Shown: piece after piece, positions 20,626 through 32,557 of the stretch
Layout of the letters: every line of letters starts with the position of its first letter
Position numbering within the stretch: the first letter of the stretch is position 1
From: Ptychodera flava
Taxonomy: Eukaryota > Hemichordata > Enteropneusta > Ptychoderidae
Length of the DNA: 64,000 nucleotides
Assembly (NCBI RefSeq): GCF_041260155.1
Contig: NC_091932.1
Coordinates: forward strand, 5,045,501 to 5,109,500
Reading direction: 5' to 3'
Notes under the pieces: generated by a model
Database searches by the model: none
Told to the model about the DNA's origin: nothing
Seen by the model: the letters and a program-made list of their open reading frames with translations, nothing else
Translations under genes and position numbers: made by a program

Positions 20626-22627
20626 TGGTAAGGCTTGTATATTGAAAAAAAGTTTGATATCTGACATATATGTATCATATTTGTGGTAGAAATAGGGTAG
20701 GGGACCAGACCAGGCTTTTCTGATAAGCAACAGTCACTTGTCTCACTGCTGTCATATTTGGACACTGTCACTCACAATAGAAGTAAAGCTGACTTTTTTA
20801 TTTCCAAATGTGAATCACGGACAACCAGCTGCGCATGCCCGATTTCAAGAAAGTGCAACTTGAGGTGTCATATAAATTTAACATCTTTTACCCATTGATG
20901 TTGATAATAGCAAGTATATTGATGGAACACACTTGCTTATCGTAATTGGAGCCAGAAAATGATTTTCACTAATTTTTGCTTTGCCACAATATCGAAATGG
21001 ACAAGGAAGTGGGATATGTAGTTATCTAGTCATCCTCTTGAAGCAAGTCTGTCCATACATAGACGGGAGAAGTCTCGCGTTGAGTGCCTATGGTTCAAAG
21101 TGTCGTCATTTGTGAAAAGCACAAACTAGAAACTATCTCTTATATCATGTGTTTTCCGCAGAAAAAGGGGGCTGGGAGGTTTACTTAACTTTGATAAATG
21201 GCGTTTATGATCCAGAAAGCTTTGTTTCGCAGAAACAAATATTCAGGTGCTAAATGATAATTACTCGCAGATATTTTGTGAAAAGAACTTCACACGTTTT
21301 CGCATGCACTACAATCTGTCGTACAGGAATCTCGCTCTGGCAAGTCCAGACTGGCGCCAGTCGCAATGCTTTTCTTGACAGCTTAGTTACTGGGCCAAGG
21401 TGTTCACCCCACCATCTACGCAACAGCGTACCACTCAGCGTGACGGTCTGCTGATGTTTAGTCCTTAAAGTTATTTATGTTTTGATACTTACATGCCCAC
21501 AGACTTGGAGCAAGTCTATAGCAAGTTCTGAAAGGACCTATTTGTCGTAAATTAAATAGGTAAGCAAAGTGTAATCACCTGGTGAAAGGCAGATTCTAAA
21601 AGAAGACTGACTTTTTTGAAAAGTCCACCTTGTACTGTTGGATACGTTACTGCTGATATGCACATGCACGACACATGCACAAAACATTCCTTGGAAATGA
21701 AACCGTGGGAATAAAACCAAAGGAAAGAGCAGTATCACTGACTTGGTTTTATTGTTTTGGTTTTATTGTTTTGTTTTTCATTACAGCTTGTTATGGTAGC
21801 TTGTTATGGTATGTTGTTTGATACGGATATGGCGGCAGCATTGCATTCTTGAGCAAGGCAGTGAGTTCTCTTCTTCCCTCCTTTGTCCAGTAGAATTGGT
21901 AATTAGGACATTGTGATCAGCTAATTTGTTTACACCTCTTTCATTTCGAAGGGGTAGGGGGACAAATGAGCAGACGAAAACAGTGCCTTGTGATAATTAG
22001 AGAAAATTGCCGACCATTTTATTTTCAATAAAGCCTGAAAGTGTCTGTTGTGTTAGCAGAGATTAAGAATGTCACGTATACAATATGCATAGTATTTGCA
22101 AATTCAATATTTAGTGATCAGATACAGGATAGAGTCTTGCATTCCACTTCCTTTGTTTACTTTTATCACGTCCATCACATGTTCTGAAATGCAATGAAAA
22201 ACACAGACCCTGTCAGTTCTTTTAAGCCATATGTTCTGTTTTTTTCTCTATGCATTCACACTCCAAACGTCAGTTCGAATGGAAACAAGTCATTGACAAT
22301 GACACAGTCCCCAAGTGTTAATAGGTATTTTAATTAATTAGGTCTTTGATTAAAAATACTCCGATACAGAAGGAGCTTAGTGGCCAAAATGAGATTCTAT
22401 GGTGGTGGAAACATAAAACCGATGTAAGCCGTCGTACCAATTACAAAAGGTCATTAAAATGAATCAATTAGCACTTAATCGACAGGATGCTCCCAAACAT
22501 TTTTGCATCCTATTCTATCACTGACAGATTATCACCGGCACCATATTTCATAAAGTTTGATGCAGTACTTTGGACATTCACCCTAAAAACAAAAATCCAT
22601 CATGAAAATGCAAACTAGCAATTAATT
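20626..22627. other. 2 kb without a recognisable gene
   Basis: Only short frames occur on either strand, none with domain-like sequence. A short direct repeat (TTTTATTGTTTTGGTTTTATTG) lies near 21750 and a TAGCTTGTTATGG doublet near 21790. No repeats shared with the rest of the window were spotted. Confidence 0.4.
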
Positions 22628-23344
<717 letters not shown>

Positions 23345-24425
23345 ATGCCGTTAAACAAATTGATGTGCATATGTATGACATAGGTCAATGTCCTTGTGCC
23401 AACTTTGAATGATGTTGGTGACCATGCAGCCATTATATTGCATTGGACTGTGAAACCAATTCACATTCATATTAATGACATACGTCAATGTCCTTGTACC
23501 AACTTTGAAAAAAAAATCAGTTGATAAATATCCAAATTATGGCTCAGGACATGACAAAATTATAACAAAATGGCCACAAGGCAGCCATATTGCATTGGAC
23601 TGTGAAACCAATTCACATTCATATTAATGACATACGTCAATGTCCTTGTTCCAACTTTGAATAAAATCCTATGATACATGTCTGAGTTATGGCTAAGAAC
23701 ATGAAAAGATGTAACAAATGGCTGCCATGCGGCCATATAGGATCACATTGTGAAACAAATTGATGTGCATAAGTATGATATAGGTCAATGTCCTTGTACC
23801 AACTTTGAATAAATCTGTTTAGATGTGCCTGAGTTATGGCTCCATGCATGAAAAATCGTAACAAAATGGCCGCATGGTGGCCATATCGGATCTTATCACA
23901 AAACAAATCAATGTGGATATGCATGACCTATTATAACAAAACAAATCTATGTGGATATGCATGACATAGGTCAATGTACTTGTACTAACTTTGAATAAAA
24001 TCAGTTGAGACTTGCCTGAGTTATGGCTCCGTACATAAAAAAATTGTAACAAAATGGCCGCCATACGGCCATATTGGATCATATCGTGAAACAAATTGAT
24101 GTGCATACGTATGATATAGATCAATATCTTTGTATAAACTTTGAATAAAATCGGTTGAGCTGTGCTTGAGTTATGGCTCCGTGAATGAAAAAATCGTAAC
24201 AAAATGGCCGCGCAGCGGCCATATTGGATCTTATCAAAAAACAAATAAATGTGGATATGCATGACATAGGTCGATGTCCTTGTACCAGCTTTCAATACAA
24301 TCGATTGAGATGTGCCTGAGTTATGGCTTCGTACGTGAAAAAATTGTAACAAAATGGCCGCCATACGGCCATATTCGATCATTTCGTGAAACAAATTGAC
24401 GTGAATATGTATAATAATCGCAATC
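23345..24425 (+). repeat. ~150-bp tandem array, left part (about seven units)
   Basis: Units carry GACATAGGTCAATGTCCTTG, ACCAACTTTGAATAAAATC, CTGAGTTATGGCTCC and AAAATGGCCGCCATACGGCC. Anchor positions near 23383, 23483, 23635, 23783, 23969, 24118 and 24269 give mostly 148-152-bp spacing. The array resumes at 26935 after a Penelope-like insertion. The open minus-strand frame across 24436-23834 is a repeat artefact. Confidence 0.9.
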
Positions 24426-24784
24426 ATACCAATCATTAATCCAATTACACTAGGTCAGAATTTGTAAGACAATAGTTGTAAACATAGACACAAAACAGCA
24501 CAGAACAGTCAGTAAATAGACGACACACAAACAAAGTCAAATTCATGAAAGAAAGATATATGGACCTCTGGCCAAAAGACCAAGAAGTGATGTCAGGTGT
24601 TTCGAAAATAGTAAGCCCATCCTGCCCCACATGTGGCACCCGCCATATATCAAACAGTAAGTCAGATAGGTAGTGGTCACCAACTAAGGCCCCATGTCAC
24701 CGATGCCATCAGTGATCATTTGTCGAAGAGAGATATTGTATTTATCTACAAGCTTGCAATACCTGCCAAAAAAGCGTTTGAATG

Positions 24785-24903
24785 TAGAGACAAGTCTTGC
24801 TCTGGTGTAACCTTGATTTAACAGTTTGTAAGAGAGATGGCCATGTCTCTCTACAATATCCCCATATGAACTGCATGCTCTTGCATATCGAATAAGCTGG
24901 GAA
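24785..24903 (-). repeat. Pseudo-LTR copy 1 of the Penelope-like element
   Basis: Direct repeat of 26818-26934, about 95% alike by eye. It lies at the 3' side of the element. Confidence 0.75.
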
Positions 24904-25084
24904 ATGTATACCCATGAGCAGATGAGAGTGGAATATTACTGATCAGGTTTGGAAAATTGATTATACTAAAGTTGAAATCATCTCTCTTGTCATATAGCCT
25001 AGTAGAAAGGTGACCATTAGAGTCAAATTCAAGTAAAATGTCCAGATATGAAGCAGAAGAGGCCGTTTCTGTAGTTTTTTTAAT

Positions 25085-26329
25085 CTACAGTTCTGGAGGA
25101 TAAATCATAGCGAGATATTTACTGAATTCAGAGTTATTCAATGAATTAACATCGTCTATGTATCTAAATGTAAGGTTGAGAGTTCGAGTTACAGAGACCT
25201 TTTTCTGCTTGCTAAGGTTCTGGATAAATTCTGCCTCGTATGAGAACAGAAATAAGTCGGCAAGTAAGGAAGCACAGTTAGTGCCCATAGGAATTCCTAT
25301 ACACTGTTGGAAAGTGTGTCCTCCAAATTCAAAAAATATGTTATCAATGCGGAAATAATGCATACTGATAATGTCTTTCTCGGTATAAAACACTTTAGCG
25401 TTAGTAATATGTTTAACACAATATGTAGAATTATACCCCAATACAAAATATTTGAAACAGCGTGAACCGTTTTTGTAGAAAAATGCGTGGTTGATGATGT
25501 GTTTCAAGCGTTCTTTCAATTTATCATGTGGTATTGTGGTATACAATGTTGAAAAATCGCCAGATTTAATAGATGTTATTTTTGAAACAGATCTAGATTT
25601 CAAATTTTCCAAGAGTTCCTTCGAATTGTTTAATATCCACATTTGATTTATACCACTCCGAGAAAAGACAACATTACAGTATGCTTGAAGTCCCCGTTTA
25701 ACAGTACAAAGAACAGAAGTCAGTATCTTCGATAACTCTGTTGTTGAACATTTTGAAAATCCTGCGATAAACCTAGCTTTGTAAGGTGTTTTGTGGAGCT
25801 TTGGTATCCAGTGTAAGCTAGGCAACTTAATATGGTCATCCTTTGTTGTAATATTAAAATTATCCATGAATGACTTATGATTTGCCAAAATTTCAGATTT
25901 GTTGAACATTGATTGTCTGTAAGTGGAGTTGGTGGAGGTCCTAGTTACACCAAGTTCGTCTATAAGACATTCAAAATAATACTTCTTACAGACAAATACA
26001 ATGTTATTGGCAGCTTTATCAGCAGGGACGACAACATATTTGTCATGGATATCATTTAAACACTTAACAGCATCAGGATCTTTAAATACAGAATAGGGTC
26101 TTCTGCAAACATGTGATTTTAGTCGACCAATACGGCCACGAACTATTTTCCTCACATATTTGACCCATTCTAACAGTGTGTCAAGCTCTACATCCTCCCT
26201 TTTAGCCCATTTCCTGGCATATTCTTCAACAGTCCATAATGATCTTACAATTATGGTTCCATTTGATCCTACGAGGTTCTCTGAACTTGGGTCCACAAGA
26301 TAATATCTTACGAAGGTGGTGATGTTCAA
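25085..26329 (-). CDS. Penelope-like reverse transcriptase
   Basis: A 414-residue frame. In order: VVVPADKAANNIVFV, W-I-P-K-L-H-K-T-P-Y-K-A-R-F-I-A-G (fingers), DFSTLYTTIPHDKL (palm Asp), GGHTFQQCIGIPMGTNCASL and FRYIDDVNSLNN (Y-I-D-D catalytic box near residue 395), ending I-Y-P-P-E-L. This RT type is common in invertebrates. I assign it to Penelope-like elements from the motif style and the pseudo-LTRs. An overlapping frame upstream (26789-26226) ends R-E-P-R-R-I-K-W-N-H-N and supplies the N-terminal region, so the reading is already disrupted there. The RT motifs themselves look intact. Confidence 0.8.
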   Translation of the reverse strand: MNITTFVRYYLVDPSSENLVGSNGTIIVRSLWTVEEYARKWAKREDVELDTLLEWVKYVRKIVRGRIGRLKSHVCRRPYSVFKDPDAVKCLNDIHDKYVVVPADKAANNIVFVCKKYYFECLIDELGVTRTSTNSTYRQSMFNKSEILANHKSFMDNFNITTKDDHIKLPSLHWIPKLHKTPYKARFIAGFSKCSTTELSKILTSVLCTVKRGLQAYCNVVFSRSGINQMWILNNSKELLENLKSRSVSKITSIKSGDFSTLYTTIPHDKLKERLKHIINHAFFYKNGSRCFKYFVLGYNSTYCVKHITNAKVFYTEKDIISMHYFRIDNIFFEFGGHTFQQCIGIPMGTNCASLLADLFLFSYEAEFIQNLSKQKKVSVTRTLNLTFRYIDDVNSLNNSEFSKYLAMIYPPEL

Positions 26330-26817
26330 CCAAGTTCAGATCACTAGTGATGACATGGCCAACTGGAGTATATTTGAAAGGATGTAGAGACAAGTCTAGT
26401 CTGGCAGAGACCCTGCGATTCGCGTTCTTCCCTATTGGAATGCGCGCGCCCTTCAGAGACGCGACGCGAATCCCAGGGCCTGGACGTTCTTGCAAGCGAC
26501 CGGTCGGATTTCTGCCTGATCCGGGTACTTTATAGAACTCTACGCATCCGTCTATCAAAACAAATGACAAGTACCATAGCAAAATAAAATGTAAAATGAC
26601 AAATAAAAACATACCGCGTGTATAGGTATAATATTCACTAAGCCCAGTTAGATAGGTTTTTCTTTTGACGTCACTATCTTTATGAATATTCATATCCTTG
26701 CAAGAACTGACAGTCGCTGTGTCTGGCAGCGCGTGCTCACAGCTGCACAGCGTAGCCTTCGAATGCAGGCCCACTTTGGGCGCGCACAAAACAAGGCACA
26801 GCGACTGTGGAGAGTCT

Positions 26818-26934
26818 AAGACAAGTCTTGCTCTGGTGTAACCTTGATTTAACAGTTTGTAAGAGAGATGGCCATGTCTTTCTACAAAATCACCATATAA
26901 ACTGCATGCTCTTGCATATCGAATAAGCTGATAT
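26818..26934 (-). repeat. Pseudo-LTR copy 2 of the Penelope-like element
   Basis: Direct repeat of 24785-24903 at the 5' side (minus strand) of the element, directly abutting the resumed ~150-bp array. Confidence 0.75.
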
Positions 26935-27358
26935 AAGTAATTGTCCTTGTACCAACTTTGAATAAAATCGGTTGAGATGTGCCTGAGTTATGGCTCTATA
27001 CATAAAAAATTGTAACAAAATGGCTGCCATGCGGCCATATTGGATCATATCGTGAAACAAATTGACGTTCATATGCATGATATAGGTCAAAGTCCTTGTA
27101 CCAACTTTGAATAAAATCGGTTGAGACGTGTGAGTTATGGCTCCGTGAATGAAAAAATCGTAACAAAATGGCCGCACGACCGCCATATTGGATCGTGTCA
27201 CATAACAAATCAACGTTCATATGTATGACATATGAAGTAATCCTTGTACTCAGTTTGAATGAAATCGTTCGAGGCATCTCTGAGATATCTGCGTGAACGG
27301 ACGGACGCACGGACATGACCAAACCGGTGAGTCCCCCCGGACGGTGTCCGTGGGGACT
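26935..27358 (+). repeat. ~150-bp array, right part, and Helitron-like terminus
   Basis: Two to three more array units run to about 27290, followed by a (GGAC)-rich stretch and a terminal hairpin CCGGACGGTGTCCGTGG then GGGACTAAT near 27335-27358. Hairpin plus CTAA before T is the form of a Helitron 3' end. The same terminus occurs inverted at 35988. Confidence 0.7.
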
Positions 27359-27879
27359 AATAAGTACAGCAATTTTCATATCAGCTGAGCAAATTCGATC
27401 CCTTGGATGAGAAACCGTACACAAGACTAGAACCTTTTTGCCTTTTTACACATTTCTAAAAAGTTCAGTAAATAGCTTCAGAAGGTATCTCGGAAAGATG
27501 GAAGGCAAAAGTTATTAGATTAACTGAAGAGAAAAAATTACATTTGACAACAGTCGACCTTCAAGAGTTTTGTTCGATGTTATACACTTTAAGATAACAG
27601 TATAAACGAATGTTATTAAAATTACACCATAGCGGGCGCTATGTGGAGATGATAATGGTTACTGACATATCGTTCCTCGCAGATTACATTTACTAAAAAA
27701 AATGCAATGAATTTTTGACACACTATTCGGTATCTTTTACGCTCCAATAACAAGTTCAGTATGATTGCTAACAAACATCGAAGGACAGACGTATAGACAT
27801 TAGATCAAAAATCTATGCGTAAACTAACGACCCATGTTATACCTTACAAAGACAATCGGACTGCAGTATAGCTACTTAC
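27359..27879. other. No recognisable gene
   Basis: AT-rich with short frames only. Probably intronic or downstream of the PAN-domain exon on the minus strand. Confidence 0.4.
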
Positions 27880-28097
27880 CTAAACTGTGCCAGTTTGGTA
27901 GCCATCATCTGCCTGCGCGTCAATGACAGTGTGTTTCAACCAACATGCATTCTGTGGAGTTAGGGTCCAAGCAACGCATCTGTCAGTATGTTTGCAATCT
28001 TCACAGCATGCTTGAGCACTAGCTTTGATGTTTTGATTACCGTTATTCAGGTCGTTGCCCGGTCTGCGAAGGTTTTCTTCGATTTCACAAGGTGGTC
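27880..28097 (-). CDS. PAN/Apple-domain exon 2 (possibly damaged)
   Basis: The acceptor ...CTTTAAG precedes |GA CCA CCT TGT (phase 1). The product reads C-E-I-E-E, R-R-P-G-N-D-L-N-N-G, Q-A-C-C-E-D-C-K-H-T-D-R-C-V-A-W-T-L-T-P and C-W-L-K-H-T, a PAN/Apple module of the sort found in extracellular binding proteins. It is a clear paralogue of the exon at 30332-30547. Two oddities: the late Cys of that exon (Q-C-G-Y) is replaced (D-D-G-Y), and the frame reaches TAG exactly at the exon edge, right before a perfect GTAAGT donor. One lost base would explain this, since the sister exon leaves in phase 1. It may be an alternative final exon or a decaying duplicate. Confidence 0.75.
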
Positions 28098-28196
28098 CTT
28101 AAAGTTCATGAAATGGTATTTAGATGTTAACGATGACTGTGCTGTTACTTCGTTTGAACAAATTGCAACAATTCTTTTATACTTATATATAATCCC

Positions 28197-28335
28197 ATGG
28201 TGTTTTTCTCTGTTTGACGTCATCGTATCAGTGTTTTTCGCAGAGCCGTACAACTTCGAGCCGAAGGCGAGAAGTTGTGCGGCTCCGCGAAAAACACGAG
28301 TGTACGATGACGTCAAACAGAGAAAAATACCCTGG
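28197..28335. repeat. Palindromic foldback with two TGACGTCA sites
   Basis: Arms of about 70 bp meet near 28265 (GTTTTTCGC...GCGAAAAACAC; CTCTGTTTGACGTCATCGTA and its complement). Each arm contains the full cAMP-response element TGACGTCA. The flanking ATAATCCCA/TGGGATTAT ends suggest a short foldback transposon. Confidence 0.8.
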
Positions 28336-28573
28336 GATTATATATTTATCACATGAAGAGTCTTCTTATTTTTCGTTTGACATGGAGGAATCAAAATTAT
28401 TGTAACAAATTGCATGAATTTCGTCGCGATTTGTGTTTTATTTACAAGGATTACTTTCATTGAACGGGTAAAGCGGCGCGTCATCTACCAAACGCCAAAT
28501 GTAAAAAAAAATAATTTACACAATCAAGCTCTTTTTAGAGATAGAAAAGATGGAAAATGTATATAGAGAGAGG

Positions 28574-28574
<1 letters not shown>

Positions 28575-28626
<52 letters not shown>

Positions 28627-28736
28627 GTATACATATAATTTCGCACAAACATGCATCAACACACACACACTACACATACATACATACATACATACATACA
28701 TACATACATACATACATACATACATACATACATACA

Positions 28737-28765
<29 letters not shown>
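28575..28765 (+). repeat. (TA)n then (TACA)n microsatellites
   Basis: TA run about 28575-28626 and CATA run about 28675-28765, separated by 50 bp. Open frames across it are artefacts. Confidence 0.95.
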
Positions 28766-28767
<2 letters not shown>

Positions 28768-30331
28768 GAAGTAAAATGCAACGACACGATCGAAACAGTG
28801 ATTCTCATTCTTAGAGATGCTGTGGCTTTAGAAAAAATCACACAAGTTTTCGACCTTTCGACGAGCGCGAAAGATTCAATTCGATGACACAAATAGTAGG
28901 CCACATTTCATGTTTGTTTGGCCACAACGCTGGCGTCACCGGTCTCCGCCGATGTCAACTCGGATCCTGATCTCGGTCGTCAATGTTTTCGTCTGACGGA
29001 CTTTGATGTTTGCAGTGACACATATCTCGCCCGTAGATACATCCTAATTTTATTACTTGACGGAAACTCCTTTCTGTTGTGTGTGTTGTCTGAGTCAACT
29101 TTCGAAATACATCGGATTCAACAGTGCTGCACTGAAGAGTTAGACTACAGCTCGACAGCTTATGTCTTCGCTACAGCCCTAATTTGCTGCGGGTTTGATT
29201 CCGAGCGAGAATTTTACGGAACTTTTTGTGTGATGAAGGACATTTATCGTCGTTAGTCGAATGACTTTATGCTTTTGCCTTCTATGTCACTTTCCCGAAG
29301 ATTATACGGTACTCATTTATTCAGTTGAACTTACTTTGAGGTGTAGATTTCAGGTTTATCGCCAACCGGGATTGCCGGTTACTACAGGTACGACTTCCAC
29401 CTTGAGCCTTGCCTTTACAACTCGACTGGAGCCTAGCCGCGACGCGACGTTACCGAGCCGTTAAAAAACGATCGAAGGTATCCCCATTCGATTCTCGCTG
29501 ATAGCTATAGTTTTAGCGGCTCGAAAGTTCGCTGGACATGCCTTCTATGTTTCCATGTGTGGATTTGGCGGGTGTACGTCACACAGGTGGAGATACGGGC
29601 CAGTTCATGTGATATCATTGGCTATTGGTTGTTCAACATTGCCATATGTTAGTGATGAAAATTATTGTTGTTACTTTAGTAATTGTTGCATCAGCGAACA
29701 AAGACAGTCGGTATCTCACGTAGATTTTGAGGGCAGATTGTGAAAAAATAATTCCTACTTGGACTAATGTCATGGAGATAAACACCTTGAAAAACTATTT
29801 TATATTTACATCGGAAAGATTCAGTACCAAGTTTATCCGTTATGTGTGTGTTTTTGATATGCCTTACATTTTCTTTGGAGAAAGCTACAACAAATAAAAT
29901 ACATCAATTCTTTGAAATATTTCTCATGCACAGTTATAGCAGATATTCGAAGTAAACGTTCATGAACAGTCTCACGATTTTATGATCAGTATAAAGAGCG
30001 TAAAAAGATAGATTGGCTTGACACTCGAAAATTTGAAGGAATTAATATCTTGTTGCAATGTTCACGGCCCTTCTCCGGGATGACATTGACATTGTACATT
30101 GGAAAATGTTAAGTCCGTTTGGTCTCTACACAAAACAGTATTAATAAAGCATGGCATGTTGTTCGAAGTGCAGTATATTTTGATTTCTGTTCATTGTTTG
30201 AAGAAAATAATTTTGTACAAGGGACCGAGAAGCAATAACTAAATATCGCAATTCCCTCACACATGTTTAGAGTAAAAACACAACGCAAATTCGAGTAAAA
30301 CCTTTAACAAGTTGAATAATTTTATACATAC
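28766..30331. other. 1.5 kb without a supported gene; intron candidate of the minus-strand PAN gene
   Basis: Lies between the two PAN/Apple exons on the minus strand, so it is likely an intron. A 112-residue plus frame at 28918 starts at TTG, has no domain resemblance and is not called. Region 28930-29500 is more GC-rich than its surroundings. Confidence 0.45.
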
Positions 30332-30547
30332 GTGTGACTGTGCCAGTTTTATACCCACATTGAGATCGCTTGTCGCCAATGGTGTGTTTCAACCAGCATT
30401 TCTTCTTTGGTGTCAGAGTCCAAGCGACGCATCCCTCAGTATTTTTGCAATCTTCACAACATTCCTCAGCGCTATCTTTATTGTTTTTGTTCCCATTGTT
30501 CAAGTCGTTGCCAGGTCTACGGTAGCCATATTCTATTTCACAATCGT
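30332..30547 (-). CDS. PAN/Apple-domain exon 1
   Basis: A 216-bp phase 1-1 exon, a symmetric type that can be shuffled or duplicated without breaking frame. The acceptor is ...CCATCAAAG at 30550-30548 and the donor C|GTATGT is at 30331-30326. The product reads D-C-E-I-E-Y-G-Y-R-R-P-G-N-D-L-N-N-G, then A-E-E-C-C-E-D-C-K-N-T-E-G-C-V-A-W-T and C-W-L-K-H-T-I-G, with a last Cys in Q-C-G-Y-K-T-G. Seven cysteines and the G-C-x-A-W-T core fit the PAN/Apple fold, which binds proteins or sugars outside the cell. The neighbour exon 2.2 kb downstream is a paralogue, so the gene has at least two Apple modules. Flanking exons were not found with certainty. Confidence 0.85.
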
Positions 30548-30735
30548 CTTTGATGGAAGAATTTAATAAGAATTACATTTCTATAAGATCATCTATATAT
30601 ATGTCATGGCAATACTAATCAGCGCTCGCCTTTTCTTAACATTTAGTTTTTGTAGTTCTCTACAACAGGGTTTGCTACTCTGGACTGTAGTGTGCAGATT
30701 GTAAGGTAACTATTAAATCATTGTCACAGTAATAA

Positions 30736-30829
<94 letters not shown>

Positions 30830-30990
30830 GAAAAAGGTTTGCTTGTCAATGCAGGCAAAGTATAGTGCTCAATGCATTTCTGCAGGGCAGTAATACAGAG
30901 AATCTAGGAACTTGTAGTTGTCACTCTACAGGCTGTTTCATGCGCTAAGCAATCATCAGGAGTGAGGATATGGCGGGAATGGGACTGTTT
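30548..30990. repeat. Intergenic/intronic stretch with a (TA)n run at 30738-30828
   Basis: About 90 bp of TA repeat in otherwise unassigned sequence. Confidence 0.9.
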
Positions 30991-31050
30991 ATATTGTGTT
31001 GCAGGTGAGTATGCATATTTGAATATGCATACTCACCTGCAACACAATAT
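30991..31050. repeat. Perfect 29-bp-arm palindrome
   Basis: 30991-31019 and 31022-31050 are exact complements around a 2-base centre (arms contain GCAGGTGAGTATGCATATT). It directly precedes a TIR-bearing segment. Confidence 0.9.
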
Positions 31051-31063
31051 AATATATATCTTA

Positions 31064-31790
31064 TAATATACTTATCACATGCACAAGCCAAGAATTCGTT
31101 ATTTTTTGCGAAATAAAATAAGTTTTCCATGACGATTCCGCGTTTAAACTTTTGAACTACTTTAGGAATAAATATCAGTACGCCGTGCACAAGTTGTCAA
31201 TCATTTCCAGTCGTCCGTCGTGTGGGGTAGCGCTCACGTTCGTTCGTGTGTGGGGCAAATGACAGCTCTCGGTCTACACGTAGGCTACCTTCCGCAAAGT
31301 TATACTCTATTTCAAAGATAGCATAGTCCTAGAAATTTATAACAGACGAAGATACGCTATTTTTCGGGAACAAATATTGACTGAATCTCGACGGCGCGAA
31401 CACTGTACACGTCGCGCCTGACCCTGTTTGCAATGCGTACGGAACCCACGGTATACGCGACCAGCTTCGAGTTCGTTGTTTCCACAAATTATTCACGTAA
31501 TTCCTTCGGAATATACAGGCGATACACTCATTTACATTGTTCCGATTAGTAATGTCGTAGTCTGTGAAAATATCGATTTCATTACATGATTTTGATCGTG
31601 GGAGAAACATCGGCCGCCATGTTGTTTGTTTACATATTTACGAGCACACCGAAGATCGACAAAAAAAGGTCCCACGCACCGAAACTGATGACATAGACGC
31701 GGGTTGTCGTGACGTAGAACGACCAGAGAATAAATCCCGTATTTTTTGTTCGGAGACGACAAACTTGGCTTGTGCATGTGATAATATAAG
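31064..31790. mobile_element. ~730-bp element with ~27-bp inverted ends
   Basis: TTATCACATGCACAAGCCAAG near 31072-31092 is complemented at 31764-31784, with weaker AT-rich matches outward (to 31790). The interior is relatively CpG-rich and non-coding. The target duplication is unclear. Confidence 0.65.
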
Positions 31791-32493
31791 ATATTGTAAA
31801 CGTTCTAACTACGAAATAAATTCCACTTTGTGAATTGAGCACATTAACCTCGCCATGCTCCTATATCAAACTTATTATGGTTCTTGGACCTGAGCGAGAA
31901 GCGATGAACTTCTGTGAGGGATTGAGCTCTGACTTTCGGTAAACTGTTAGACTTTTTGGTTGTGCTAAACATACAAACAAGGTGTCTGATGTGAAAAGCA
32001 AAGGATGCAAAACATACACGTGATGTGGCCGTTGGGTAACTGATCTTCTTATAACTGCGAGATCAGTGTATTATTTCAAACAAATTGTGTGGTACAATAT
32101 GACAAAATTCAATAGATATTACTGTTATTTACCTATTTATGATTGACAGTTGTGGCATTAACAGAAATTAACCCGATTGTATTTTGGTGAAATAGTGCAC
32201 AGAGAATCGAATTGAATTGAATCGGCATTTATCATCCAATTGATAAATCTTTGCCATATTTGTTTTCAAAATCAAAGAGTCCTAACACTGAGGGGGCGAT
32301 TTTAGTAGAATTTGACTCATCATGTTCTGATATTTTTTTATTATGGCTTCACGATTGAATGACCATTCCTGTTGAGTATTGTTTCATATTGAGTGAGAAT
32401 GCTGTTCTGTTGTTTACAGAAAATCTTGAAACAGATGTTCAATAAAATGCATATTCTATGTTTCTCCTATTTTAGGTCCATCCTTTTAAATTG
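31791..32493. other. No recognisable feature
   Basis: AT-rich, short frames only. Confidence 0.4.
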
Positions 32494-32557
32494 CCGTACC
32501 AGCAAACAATATAGAATGTTAAAAGCTTTGAACATTCTATTTTGTTTGCTGGTACGG
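32494..32557. ncRNA. Hairpin, 27-bp stem with 10-base loop; miRNA-precursor-like or tiny foldback
   Basis: The left arm (32494-32520, CCGTACCAGCAAACAAT...) pairs with 32531-32557 except for one T/T mismatch, around loop AAAAGCTTTG. Size, single mismatch and small loop fit an animal pre-miRNA. The right arm begins AACATTCTATTTTG. Nothing shows transcription, and short foldback transposons look the same. Confidence 0.35.

Larger units (their letters stand above)
24430..26934 (-). mobile_element. Penelope-like retroelement inserted in the tandem array
   Basis: A minus-strand reverse transcriptase gene (26789-25085) is bracketed by a ~118-bp direct repeat, 26818-26934 and 24785-24903 (CAAGTCTTGCTCTGGTGTAA ... 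TGCATATCGAATAAGCTG). Such partial tandem copies are the pseudo-LTRs typical of Penelope-like elements. The ~150-bp array continues on each side, so the element landed in the array. Downstream of the RT (25084-24450) a decayed C-terminal part is readable (S-A-S-Y-L-D-I-L-L-E-F-D and LYDKRDDFNF). I see no GIY-YIG endonuclease signature. The copy is interrupted in a few places. Confidence 0.8.

Noticed and set aside
20626-22627. Search for exons of the module or PAN genes
   Set aside because: No module-like motifs or phase-consistent splice pairs were found.
23637-24436. 200-residue minus-strand frame with repeated I-H-I-N-L-F-H-D
   Set aside because: It is the translation of the ~150-bp tandem array, open only because the unit length is near a multiple of three.
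28918-29256. 112-residue plus-strand frame
   Set aside because: Starts at TTG, has no domain resemblance, and lies between two exons of a minus-strand gene.
32531-32557. Similarity of AACATTC to the start of miR-181
   Set aside because: Only six or seven bases agree and the rest of the arm differs. Not enough to call a homologue.
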